Below, piece by piece: positions 27,031 through 37,137 of a stretch of DNA of 64,000 nt. The notes below the pieces were generated by a model. The model ran no database searches, was not told where the DNA came from, and worked only from the letters and a program-made list of their open reading frames with translations. The position numbers and the translations under genes were made by a program. Position 1 is the first letter of the stretch, and each line of letters starts with the position of its first letter. This stretch comes from Capitella teleta (taxonomy: Eukaryota > Annelida > Polychaeta > Capitellidae), in the NCBI GenBank assembly GCA_000328365.1, contig KB309928.1:398081-462080 (forward strand), in the 5' to 3' direction.

Positions 27031-28315
27031 GTGCTTGGTGCCGTGACCGTGGGGCTGATTTCCGCTGTGTTGCAAGACCCAGAGAGATGGATGCCAAAGA
27101 GCATCTACGGTAAATACCCTCGACTTGAATCCATGCTAAGTGAGTACAATGCACTCGGCCATAATGCTAAGCATAAATGGAACGTTATGATTACAGTCGC
27201 TCTCGGTGGCGTCTCTGGGGCTCTGATTGTCGCTTCGCTCTACGGCTGCTGTGGGGTTTATTTCGGCGGAGGATTTTTTGTGGTTTCGGTGAGGGATTAC
27301 GCATTCACTTCGCTCCGAAATTATTCAATTAAATGTTGTATCAATCCTCAGTATTTGATATTGACAGTCTTCACAATCGCTGCTCAGTTTGGAATCGTCA
27401 CTCTTATCTTATGCTTATCCGATGAGGTAAATCTACTCTGGATTCAAATAATAATATGCATGGCTCGATAATTCTGCAATAAAATTTGCTGTTTGGGTTA
27501 CGATGCTGGTTATTTTACTCTCTGTGTTGATATATTTGTTTCGTTTCAGGCAGAAACTTGGGCGTATAGCCAAGCAAATTGTCCGGTGAGTTTCCTTGCC
27601 TATATAGATTCGTACAGATCTCTTGAGATAGTGCCTGGAGGGTTCAAGCACCCATTTAAATTGAAGTGACCATTAATTTTACGGCATGTCAGTGATGTCA
27701 TTAACATTATTTTGCTTCCTTAGATCTGCCGATATGATTTCCAAAGAGCGTTCAATTTAGTCGAAGCATCCACTACTTTGATCATAATCAGTTCAGTTAT
27801 CCAGGTAGGTTTGTGCTTTGATATGCATCTCCCTCACTAATGTGCTCCACAGGTTCTTATGTTGTACTGTATTTGGAAAGTCTTAAGAGAGGAGTTATAC
27901 CACGACAGCATCGAAATCACATCTCCTTCCTGGTCACCTTCCCCCAAGTCTACTGGAGCTCCCTTGATCAGGACGTTCATTCAAAGAAAGTCCTCCCTCC
28001 CTGGAACCCCAGGAGCGGATACTCCAAGACTCTCGCTCTATCCTATGTCTAGCTTTTCTTCTCCGGAAGAACCCCTTCCGGAAGTGGAAGAGATCGAAGT
28101 CCATAACAACAACAACGTCGGGGAACGGGTGCAATGCGATGTAAGTGTATATATTGAAAAACGTTTCCCAGTATTGCTTCCCTCGTAGGATTACAATTTC
28201 TTTTGTTCTCGGACAGTGTGCGAAATGCCACCCAGACGGAACAGCTGAGCCCTCTGAGTACTCTAAGCAGTTTGCAGCAACTCAAACTAAAATCAGAAGT
28301 CTGCTAACGCCATGA
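27031..28315 (+). CDS. Uncharacterised four-pass membrane protein, 5' exon(s) not found
   Basis: Six exons: 27031-27288, 27352-27426, 27550-27585, 27724-27804, 27853-28140 and 28217-28315, with stop TGA at 28313. All introns are phase 0 with good GT-AG ends. The visible 278 residues give four hydrophobic segments: residues 1-14 (its start is in the missing exon), about 51-76 (GALIVASLYGCCGVYF), about 88-108 (LILTVFTIAAQFGIVTLIL) and about 134-157 (TLIIISSVIQ, then LMLYCIW). The loop between segments 3 and 4 has CPIC. A long Ser/Pro-rich and acidic tail with NNNN and CAKC follows and is probably cytoplasmic. The topology resembles claudin/tetraspan-like proteins, but the claudin W-GLW-C-C motif is absent and I assign no family. 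The first intron (63 bases) is in frame with no stop, so retention would also be read. It converges on the minus-strand orphan gene. Confidence 0.75.
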
Positions 28316-28332
28316 TCCTGATTGAAGGTGCC

Positions 28333-28345
28333 AATAAAGTTTATT
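28333..28345. promoter_or_regulatory. Back-to-back poly(A) signals for two convergent genes
   Basis: AATAAA at 28333-28338 serves the plus gene, 18 bases after its stop codon. TTTATT at 28340-28345 is AATAAA on the minus strand, about 200 bases past the stop of the minus gene. Only one base separates the two hexamers, so the two transcripts must overlap at their 3' ends. Confidence 0.7.
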
Positions 28346-28541
28346 TCATTTTGAATTATTGCATTATTTAATCCAATGCACTTACACTGAACACTAAACA
28401 AATATTAAAACACAACTACAACATAGGTTATGGATATCAAAATTCAAAACAAACTAACTGCTAAGCAACAATCTCGCAAAACGAAAACAAGTTGTGAAAA
28501 TCTTTCGAAACTGATTTGTTTTCTTTCTTTCTCCGTATAAT

Positions 28542-30323
28542 TCACAACCCAGCGGCAACACTCCACTCTTCGTACTGCCAGCCAGGTTCGCCAATTCTTT
28601 TGTTTTTCCCTTTCGGGAAAGGAATTTCCTTGGGACACCTGAACAGGTAATCGCTTGAAGAGGTTCTCTCAGGTGATTGATCTCCCTGGCCCACATAGCT
28701 GCCGGTTTGTGTGAGGTACCGGTGGTTCCGGAGTCCATCAGGTCCTGAAATCAACAAATTCAAAATTTACTTGCGTACATTTATACGAGAACTGAAAAGC
28801 TATACAGTAGTTTATAAACCTGAACAGTATCTTGGTATCTTGTTAAATAAGGCATCAATTTGATTGCCAAGGTTTCCATCAGACGCATATTAAGTATTAT
28901 TAAGTATATTAAGTATTATTAAGTATTCAAAATAACATAACTCGCGTCAGTGTTTCAAATTGCATATCATTGGAACAATTAAAAGAGCTCAATATTAACG
29001 AGTGTAGACGCCCTCAGCCTCCTGTACGCATGCACTCTCTTAACACTTTTTTCCTCGTGGCTCATGCTGTGATCAGGATTAGTGCTTGTGAGGTCCACCA
29101 CCCCCTCCCCATTCTCCCCATATAAATCTCATCAACACAGTTACACCACACGAATAATCGTCTCCCATGCAACAACACGGCTCCCAAAGGAAGCCCACAG
29201 ATTTCCTGTAGGGTAATTGAAGCATGGTTTGCAAGTGGTTCATGGCGTCGCTTGGATGTCTTGCATCTTGACCCTTGACCTCTCGTGCGCGTTATGTCGC
29301 AGCAAAGATCCCGGTGTTGTTGCGTGCACAAATGGTTCGGCGTGAGGCTGAAGCACGTGGTCCGCGGAACCCTGGGCCGTGAGATCCATCGCCACAAGCC
29401 TAAACGCCCCAAAACACCATGGTCATCTAATGTTTAAAGAATTGAACTTCAATTCTTCTCTCATTTGTCAAACGCAAATACTTCCGTCAGCAACAGAGCG
29501 GCAGAAGTGGCACTTATCCGTAAAAAGAACCATCGACAATTTCAATTCCGTCCGAAGAAGCTGCTTAGGCTGACGATCTTATAAAAATCCGTTTTGTTTT
29601 GTTTTTTTCAGCATCGAATTTGGCTTTAAAATTGTTCGCTTTACCGACGCCAGATACAGAACGACTTCTCATGTTTCCCTATAAAAGCGAATATTGTACT
29701 CTGAAACGGCCTTTCGTCACTACTAGCCACAAAGGGATCGAGTAGGCCTATCACACAAACGACTCATAGCTTTTTCACATTGCAGGAAATGTTAGCGAAT
29801 TGGTCATTGGAATTCGTTGTCCGGTTAGACGGAGAGGAAAGTGTCCTAACCAAGCGAGCTAGTGACAATTTCAATCCGGTCGTGAGTACTTGCTCGATGG
29901 CGTGGACTCGGAAGCGTGTCAGACTTGAGAAGCCAAGCTCTCGCTGAAATTCATAGGACAAAGGCTATTAGCAGTCATACAAGTTTCTACAGATTTCGCT
30001 CAACCGCTTCGGAAATGGACACAATCTTGTCATACCCAAAATCGTCGGGTTTATTTCATCTTTAAAAAAAAATGTCAAATTCACCTTGTGCAAAAAAAGT
30101 CCATTTCAATCACGCTAATGTGACGCAACCTGGCTTCAAATAAAAGCTACAGGAATCAGGATGCCCAGGGCAGCATGGTGAATGTACCTGAATAAATTAT
30201 TTTCCTCCGCGCAAAAGCGTCGATTTTGGAGTTGAGTGCTTGTTTAGCGAGACCGGCATGACTCATCTGGGTTTGGGTCGTCGTCCTCGTCATCACTGAA
30301 GCACGTGTGTCTGGTCGACTCAT
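28542..30323 (-). CDS. Orphan three-exon protein, 143 aa
   Basis: Proposed exons (minus): 30323-30188, 29943-29851 and 28744-28542. Both introns are phase 1 with GT-AG ends, and the joined frame is open from ATG to TGA. The start is the ATG at 30323 (MSRPDTRASVM). The product is soluble-looking and rich in Ser, Thr, Arg and Gln, with no signal peptide or membrane segment. The last exon has Tyr/Trp-containing words (FRCPKEIPFPKG, PGWQYEEW) that look conserved rather than random. I do not recognise the family. Small proteins of this look occur among axonemal proteins, which is only a guess. The 1.1-kb second intron contains a Tc1-like fossil. A further exon inside that intron cannot be excluded. 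Confidence 0.5.
28886..28926. repeat. Short tandem AAGTATTATT repeat
   Basis: Three to four imperfect copies of TTAAGTATTA in an intron of the minus-strand orphan gene. Confidence 0.7.
29090..29560 (-). mobile_element. Decayed Tc1-like transposase fragment
   Basis: On the minus strand, in several frames, the translation follows the C-terminal half of Tc1-type DDE transposases: a word like LFTDKCHF with following ADGSICV at about 29545-29490 (the typical FTDES.F...DGR..V block), then DHVLQPHAEPFVH at about 29360-29320 (typical of the block before DNARPH), then NLWASFGSRVVA at about 29200-29165 (the typical PDLNPIE.LWD.LGRRV block). Many frame changes make it clearly dead. It lies inside an intron of the orphan gene and in the same direction. 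Confidence 0.7.
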
Positions 30324-31899
30324 CTTGTGAACGTTTATTTGCTGGAAGAAAAATCGCAATGGGATCACATGGGAGCCATTTAGGGTGCCACCTGTACGCA
30401 TAGCGTACAGTTAGAAGTATTGCTGATTTAAACTTATTTTTTCCATTTCACTCTATATTGCTAAATCATGCTTTCGTTGAACATAACGTGGAATTAATTC
30501 CCATTTAGGAGTTCAGGTATTGACTATATTGAGCGTAGTCTATATTGTGGTGAGTAATGGAATTACACGTAATTCAATTGAAAAGGCAATCGTTCGGAGT
30601 GTAATTCTATTCTATTCTATTCAATTCCTAAATTTGAAATGAAATTGATAGACATCACTATGGAAACGACGAAATATAAATACGTACAGTCGTACATGTA
30701 CAAAAGCTAGTGTAAGGACACGAACAATTTAAGTTTCTGGTAAAATTTATATGAATTGATAAGGCAAACCCGTCCTCAAGCAAGATGCTCAGGCTGCTTA
30801 TTGGGAACGGGATTGCAAATACAGGTAGGTAGGTGTCTTTGACAAAGATACTGTGACGCATTTTTGTTCTGTCTTTCAAAAAATAGTAAGTAATTGTTAC
30901 AATAATTTAAATGATAAAGATTTCAATGAAAGGTGATCGATCAGGTTGAGGCATGATTGGGTTTTACAGCGCCACTCCTTATATTTCACAATAATAACGC
31001 CTTTTGGGCTGAATATAGAATAAGGGATGTATGTAATTATAGTGATTGTCCTGGTCCTAAACTCCTTGTGTTCATGATGTCTGTCAAATAACATTCATTA
31101 CATTTAATAATATTCTAGGCCTACGCGCGCTTATTTGGACCAGAATATGATACAGCAATGACTATTTATCAAAAAGTCCTTGTGATACAGAATCAAGCAG
31201 CCCCTCCCCCACATGCTTGCAAGAAATGCCATGAGACCATCAGTAACATGCATACACATCCGCACACGTGAGTGTATACCATCTTCTATTGCATGATTGA
31301 ACATCTTCTATTGTCAATAATACATGCAAAGTATCAAAACTTTCTATCCATTTCTTCTCTCTTAATCTTATGGAGTATATCTCTCTGAAACACGTTTATG
31401 AATTGATGTATAACATGAGAAAATTACGTTGAATGTTGATATGTTTGCTTACCTGTTGGTCAGTTTATTCTACTCACTCCACTCCAGAACTAGAGCCCTA
31501 ATCCGCGGTATCCAAGATTATCCAGGGGATTTATCGCGATCAAAACATTGTGTAATATCTTGGAATAATGTCTTCAATAATTAGCGAGGCGCTCGATATT
31601 TGCGAGCCGTCTGGCATAATGCTGACTTTCTCCGGCGGTTTTTCATTTCTCATGATTTCAATCTGCAACATGCGGGCCCCATATAATTATATAGAGCATA
31701 AAAAACATTATATTCCTCAATCATTTATGCCAATTTTTTATTTATTTATTATTATTTTTTTTTTCTCCCGAGGATTGGTGCCGTAATTTAAATTAATATA
31801 GCAATATTGCATTATATTATATATTAATTAAAGCAATATACATGTAGCATTATATAGCATGCGTGTTTCACACCAAGATCCTTTGTCGCTCGATCTATG
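30324..31899. other. Gene-free stretch
   Basis: Upstream side of the orphan gene, AT-rich, no gene recognised. It should hold that gene's promoter; no clear core element seen. Confidence 0.5.
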
Positions 31900-32165
31900 T
31901 AAACAAAACTCATTCCATGCTCTTCTCCACGCAGCACACAGTCATCTATATCAATTGATGGCACCATCATTGACACTGTCAAAACTACTAATTTCCTTAG
32001 CGTCAAAATAGACAATAGATTAACAATTTGCAGAACACCTGACACATACATTCAATAAAAAATCAAAATCAATAGGCATCATATAATAACAATATTCGAT
32101 CCACAAACATTACGCTTGTTATATAATAGCCTCGTTCTTCCGTACCTTAAATACTGCAATATTAT
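31900..32165 (+). mobile_element. LINE fragment (end of reverse transcriptase)
   Basis: The translation around 31945-32010 reads SIDGTIIDTVKTTNFLSVKID and around 32115-32160 LLYNSLVLPYLKYCNII. These match the two well-known blocks after the catalytic core of CR1/jockey-type LINE reverse transcriptases (..FLGV.ID..L and LY.sl..PyL.YC..vW). The fragment is short, cut at both ends and in more than one frame. Confidence 0.7.
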
Positions 32166-32880
32166 CTGTGTGTATGCATGTGTGTTTGGTTTATTTTTTA
32201 TTATATTATATATATTTTTTTTCAATCATGTAGTTCAAATGTCAAGGTCATTATGAAGAATATGAGGTTTATTTACACCATATTATGCATGATTTCCATA
32301 TAATAATTATAATCTCAAATGTTCTTCGTGTTTCGTTTCCTTCATATTTCTTATAATTTTAATAATTATAATTACAATTACTTATCAATATATAATTACT
32401 CCCGAAACATTTCCTCTTCATGTTTCTGGCTGATTTCGTGTTTATTTTTTCTTGTTTTTGCTGTTGTTGTTGTCTGTTCTGACAAAAGGGGCTCAGTGGG
32501 CGTTGTTTGGGGGCTGGGTGCTGCTTGCTTTCAAGTTTGCGATCAGTCATTTTATGAATGTGGAATTCTGGATTTTCCTTTTCTCTGCTGCGTGCATACA
32601 TTGTTAAGATAAATATACCTTCAACTAACATATTTTTCGTGATGCTCTTATAGTTTTACGTGCAATTATTTCACATTCCCGGAAATAAAAACATGGATCA
32701 GACGTCGAGTCAACATAATCAAGTTTTTAATCAAAGTGAACCCTCATGAGCAATAATGTCCAATATTGTACATTGTACAAACAAATCGAGTATTTCAAAA
32801 CGACACTGTAATAATATTATAGCATTGTATGTGCACACAACAGTCAGGAGAAGTCTTTCTGGAGGAGGTCCTCGCTGAGT
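32166..32880. other. Gene-free AT-rich stretch, 3' flank of the His-rich gene
   Basis: Low-complexity TA/AAT-rich DNA. TTTAAT near 32728 (ATTAAA on the minus strand) could be the poly(A) signal of the His/Cys-rich gene. Confidence 0.45.
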
Positions 32881-33381
32881 TCAATCTTCCACCTTTTCTT
32901 CCTTCTTCGCATTCTCCGTTCCGCAGCTTTTGAATCCGGCGCATTTCTTTGCGAAATCTGGCGTCCGTGCTTCTTCGACGTTGCAGCATTTCTTAGCGTG
33001 ACAATGTTGAGTCCAGTGACGTCCGTGGAAGGACTGGTTCGGCATGTCCTCCCCTCCGAAGGCGTGACAATGCTTCATGCCATGCCCTCCGAAGAAGGCT
33101 GCGTCTGTCTCTCTGGAAAATCGACGCCAGTGACCACCGTGGAAACCGTGGTGATGACCGTGACCACGGTTGCCATGGTGATGGTACACCGAGCCATCCG
33201 CCGAATCACAATGTTGCCAATGAGGTTGATGCATTCGGGGGTGGTGGCAGCCAGAATTCCGATTCCAGGCAGAAGTTTCGGCGTTCCCAGAGACATCCCG
33301 CAAGACCGGCGAGTCGCACATGCCATGTTCGTTGTCAAAGCTCATGCGAGCCATCATTTTCTCAAAAACCACCATCTTCAA
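32881..33381 (-). CDS. Histidine- and cysteine-rich protein, 166 aa
   Basis: A single-exon frame with about 22 His and 9 Cys in 166 residues. The middle (about residues 45-90) alternates His, Gly and Trp, for example HHHGNRGHGHHHGFHGGHW. Two related units ending in HCHA follow (about residues 100-132), then a CC pair and two spaced Cys, and an acidic-basic tail EEKVED. There is no signal peptide, so it is probably cytosolic. This composition usually means metal (Zn, Cu, Ni) binding; the function is inference. Codon positions are well used and the opposite strand has only shadow frames. A GATAAATA word about 95 bases upstream of the ATG and a GAATGTTC pair (a minimal heat-shock-element match) lie in the 5' flank. 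Confidence 0.65.
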   Translation of the reverse strand: MKMVVFEKMMARMSFDNEHGMCDSPVLRDVSGNAETSAWNRNSGCHHPRMHQPHWQHCDSADGSVYHHHGNRGHGHHHGFHGGHWRRFSRETDAAFFGGHGMKHCHAFGGEDMPNQSFHGRHWTQHCHAKKCCNVEEARTPDFAKKCAGFKSCGTENAKKEEKVED

Positions 33382-33714
33382 TGATCTTGCTTTAATGCTT
33401 GGGATTTCTTTTCTTCTTCTTCTTCGAGTTTAGCTGAATGTTCAGTTCTGTTGCCTATTCACAGCGCGCCTGCCGTATTTATCGGGAGATCGGAGCCGCA
33501 CGTAGGACGAACGTATTGATTCGTTGGTAAAACGTCTGCCTACGTTGCACTGACGTCGACGCTTGGCAGTGAGCCAAATCATAACGTCCCTATGTTTCGT
33601 CAGTATGTGCGTTGTGATTTACTTCTGACGAAGCCATGCTTGTATTCATAACGTAATTGTGAAGTTCCAAATTTGAATATTAAAGTAATTTCACTGCTTT
33701 AGGTCTCACTGAGT

Positions 33715-34060
33715 TCAACTGCTGTCTATGTCAATTTACCATGATGATAATGTAATACTGGAATCATGGAATGCAATAATACCAAGAGCCTTGAACTTGC
33801 GAGAGTTCTTCGTAAGAGATACCAGTAATCACGGTCACTAGCTGCAACAGGTGCCCTTGATAATGCATCCGCCGCCTCTTTGACAATGCCTTCACAATGT
33901 TTTACATCGTTACAGATTTCCGCCATTGTTCTCAAATCCTTCTGCTGTCTTGATGATCTTCCTTCAAGCTTGCACAAGAAACTGAAGAGAGCGATGGTCT
34001 GTAAAAAGAATACACTGACGACGCTCTATCACGTGATTTTAGTTCCAATAATATATTCAT
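33715..34060 (-). mobile_element. Gypsy-class LTR retrotransposon fossil (RNase H end)
   Basis: A minus-strand remnant of pol. The order RQQ..L, then the end-of-RNase-H word ADALSRAP, is characteristic of Gypsy-type elements. Only a few hundred bases are left. No LTRs, gag or integrase could be seen, and the piece is clearly broken and old. Confidence 0.6.
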
Positions 34061-35086
34061 AAACCATAGTAAGAACATTTCCCGTTAACACAGCTTGGTT
34101 AACTTCATTAACGCAACATCTATCCTGTCTATACAATGTTCCTAAATTAATGGGGCGACCTGGCAGCCTCGTTAAATTAGGAAATTGCAAATGACTTCAA
34201 TCTTCCAATATCTCATCGCCCAAGGGGAAGACGACGTGGTGCGATTACTGATCATTAAACTTATTGATTGTACCTCGTATCTATCATATAAAGGTAATTT
34301 CACACCCTATATACATTGAATAGTTATGTTTGAATGGTGAACTATATCGACATGATATATAACAAATGTCTACATTCTGCAGCAAATTGCTCTTCTTCTC
34401 CTCCCCCCCCCTTATTTTTTATTTTTTTTAATTTTTTTTTTATTTTTTTTTATTATTTTTTTTTTTTGATCTCTCCTTCTCCCTTTTTTGTTTTCTATTC
34501 ATTGAGACTGCATGTTTCTATTATTTCATCATTTCTTAATTTTCACACTCTCTGTACCGTTGCAATTAGCCTTTCCCAAATGCCATGATCTCTCTTTCCA
34601 CCTCTCTCTCTCTCTTTTTTTTTCTTCTTCTGATTTTGCCAGCTGGGACACCTGGGACGAATAACCCTGATTTGATCACGTTCGATCATGAAATGTTTAT
34701 AGATTAACAACTCATAAGAAATATAGAGGGAAAAAATTAAGGCAGCATACTCTGTAGAAAAATTAAATATATCTCAATTATAACCTTATACTCATATCAT
34801 ATTGAAGAAATAAACACCTCCAAACTGAACCAAGGACACCTTTCCTAATGAGTAATGACTTACTAGATATAGCTAGATATAGGATAATTAAAGCAACCCA
34901 CGCGCAAAAACAATTACTGGCCACATAATTGGATAATTCACCTGGTGTGCCAAATGCTAATCGCAGGTAACCAGACTGGGCTCTTCTTAAATCTCAGCGT
35001 CTTAATTAAAAATCAATTCTCTGTTTTTGAACGCTTCCAAACGCATTTCACAATAGTGTTTGTCGCGGCTCAATTCGTTTGTTTTC
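34061..35086. other. Gene-free stretch with T-rich tract
   Basis: Contains a long C/T then T-rich low-complexity tract at about 34391-34470 and a CT tract near 34600. The promoter of the following membrane-protein gene should be near its right end. Confidence 0.5.
34391..34470. repeat. C/T-rich then T-rich low-complexity tract
   Basis: Runs of C and T with occasional A; simple sequence. Confidence 0.85.
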
Positions 35087-36079
35087 ATGGCTAAATCAGG
35101 AGAGCCAGTATATGTGGTTAATTTGCCTGGGTACTCGATCACTGAGGCCTTATCCATGAAGGTAAGTACTGGAGACTCAGGGGGATTTCTTATCGTGTTG
35201 GTTCAGTTCCAGAAGTACACCGATCTCCCACTCATCATCCGACGTCGTGGCCGATGCTGGCCGATGCGCAAAAGGACAACATGCCTCCAGATTATGCTAA
35301 TTCAAGCTGCAGTGACCTTCTTGATTGTATCGGTTGAGTACCTCTACATTGCAGGCGGACATGTGACACTCAATGAACGATCCGAAGAAGTAGGTGTATC
35401 TTCAATTGCAGTATGCATTGTACATGTTTATATTCATGTACATTTCATTCCTTTTGGTAAGCTCTGGGGGGCGGTACAAAAAGATGAACCCCATAAAATG
35501 AATATGATAAATAATATCAATGAATTATGCATGTTCTACGTCCAGTACGCATCGCGCTAGTCATATTACAAAATATAATGTATATCAAAATCTAATTTAA
35601 TCCACGTAGCAAACTTGACATGTTGACACTCTTAATTCCAGCGCCCAGGCCTGTTGGACAGCCTAAACTCTGCTTACCAGTTGAACCAGACGCAGAACCA
35701 AGATGATGAACCTCGTGTCGCTGATCCCCTTGAAGCACCCAACGACCACATCCCAAGACAAAATGATAAATACGATCCCAACAGCATCCGAGAGGGATTC
35801 TTTGCCCGACCACCCGGCCTAACTTTCAACCACGTAAACGTCAACCCACAGGATCGAGAGACGAACATCCGACCGGCTGCAGCTCAGTTCATTCACCCCC
35901 TTGAACCAGTGGCGTATCGCCAACCCGCTCAGCCTCTTAAATCGCCCAATTTGGCCGAACAGTACAAACACTTAGCAGAGGGTGCGCTGAACAAAGAACT
36001 TTCCAGTCTACAGCAGCAAATGGCACAAGCGAGCCTCAGACTCAAGGATATTATGGATTCCCAACGTGGGAATCCCTAA
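35087..36079 (+). CDS. Uncharacterised single-pass membrane protein, 229 aa
   Basis: Three exons: 35087-35161, 35213-35389 and 35642-36079, both introns phase 0. The N-terminus (about 45 residues, ending in a basic cluster RRRGRCWPMRKR) is followed by one hydrophobic segment (IMLIQAAVTFLIVSVEYLYI, about residues 51-70). The positive-inside rule then puts the long C-terminal part outside. That part is rich in Pro, Asn and Gln and ends in a likely coiled coil (about residues 185-222, with LSSLQQQMAQASLRLKDI). There is no signal peptide or known domain. The 51-base first intron has perfect GTAAGT and CAG ends but is also in frame without a stop, so two isoforms are possible. The stop codon TAA overlaps an AATAAA at 36078-36083. 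Confidence 0.7.
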
Positions 36080-36083
36080 TAAA
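36078..36083 (+). promoter_or_regulatory. Poly(A) signal overlapping a stop codon
   Basis: AATAAA shares bases with the TAA stop of the membrane-protein gene. Cleavage would leave an extremely short 3' UTR, so another signal further on may be used. Confidence 0.4.
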
Positions 36084-37117
36084 TAATTTGTGGTGTTTGC
36101 CTTGTTCAGTGTGTTCATGCTTCTGACGAAATCGAATACGCCAAAGTTGGCTTTAAATGGGTTGATGCATTGCATTGCATTTCATTAATGTGATTAACGA
36201 TACTGCAATGCGGTAAATACATGCGCTGAGTTCAACGTGCCTTGGTGAAATGCATCAAAACATGTATTTGTCGCATTAATTACGGTTCACTCGGTCATGC
36301 AGCTGTTTGAAACCATATGCAGCAGTAGGCCGAGATCATTTCTGATGAAATTAATAGCCAGCGAAATTAATTATGTACATATTTATACATGAATCATCAT
36401 CAGTATACACTCGGGTCAACATGCATCACTTCCATAAAATATGTGAGCACCGCCCTCTCTCCTTCACACGATAAGCCAATGCACTATGCAGACCAATCGA
36501 CGTTAATCAATTGTTCAATCACCCCAGGGCTGCTCAGCTGTTTTGCTTGTCAACGCAACATGCATGTTTATGACCACCGGGGCCATATTGGGTGCCCCAA
36601 AACGGAATGCTGAGTGCTGACCAGATGCCAGCAGCATCCTGGATCCCTGCCACGCACAAACCCTTGCACACACACATGAAACGACGCACGATCAATAGCT
36701 AAGGTGCATATGCAGCAGTCTCACACTGCGGTCCCTTCGAGGGTTCACCGAGGCAGCATTCTTATCACGCGTTCATTGATTTGTGAAGATTATGGACAGA
36801 TCTCAGACTAATCGGGGACTACAATGGGCTCCGAAGACTCCACCAAGACCATCATATTGGTGAGTGGCTGCATTATTGCGCTTTCGTGGGTTATACAAAG
36901 GGTAACATGATAACAAACCTGAAGCGTGTTATATCATCATTAATATGGAATCGATTCCATGTTCTGCGAACAATTGTCGCTTGTCATTCATCTGTAAGCA
37001 CTGTGCATCGACCATTGTCGTATACATGCACGTGACGGTTACCAACTAAACAATGCTGGGAGATCCTTAAGGAGTGCATATGTCAACATGATTGATGGAC
37101 GCTTTCCTCTCTTCCAG
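36084..37117. other. Intergenic, with a likely 5' untranslated exon of the next gene
   Basis: A donor TTG-GTGAGT at 36859/36860 and the acceptor CTTCCAG ending at 37117 define a plausible 258-base intron. The exon before it has an ATG at 36824 whose frame joins to ATG-TGC-CAC-TGA, giving a short upstream reading frame. Confidence 0.45.
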
Positions 37118-37137
37118 ATGTGCCACTGATTATCTCA

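Noticed and set aside
29062-29412. 116-codon minus frame as a host gene
   Set aside because: Neighbouring frames show Tc1-type transposase blocks in order, so this is transposon debris.
33165-33178. Near-perfect X-box word in the His-rich gene
   Set aside because: It lies inside coding sequence made of Gly/His/Asn codons, so it is most likely a by-product of codon use.
33075-33384. Long plus and minus frames overlapping the His-rich gene
   Set aside because: Shadows of the His-rich coding frame caused by its biased codons.
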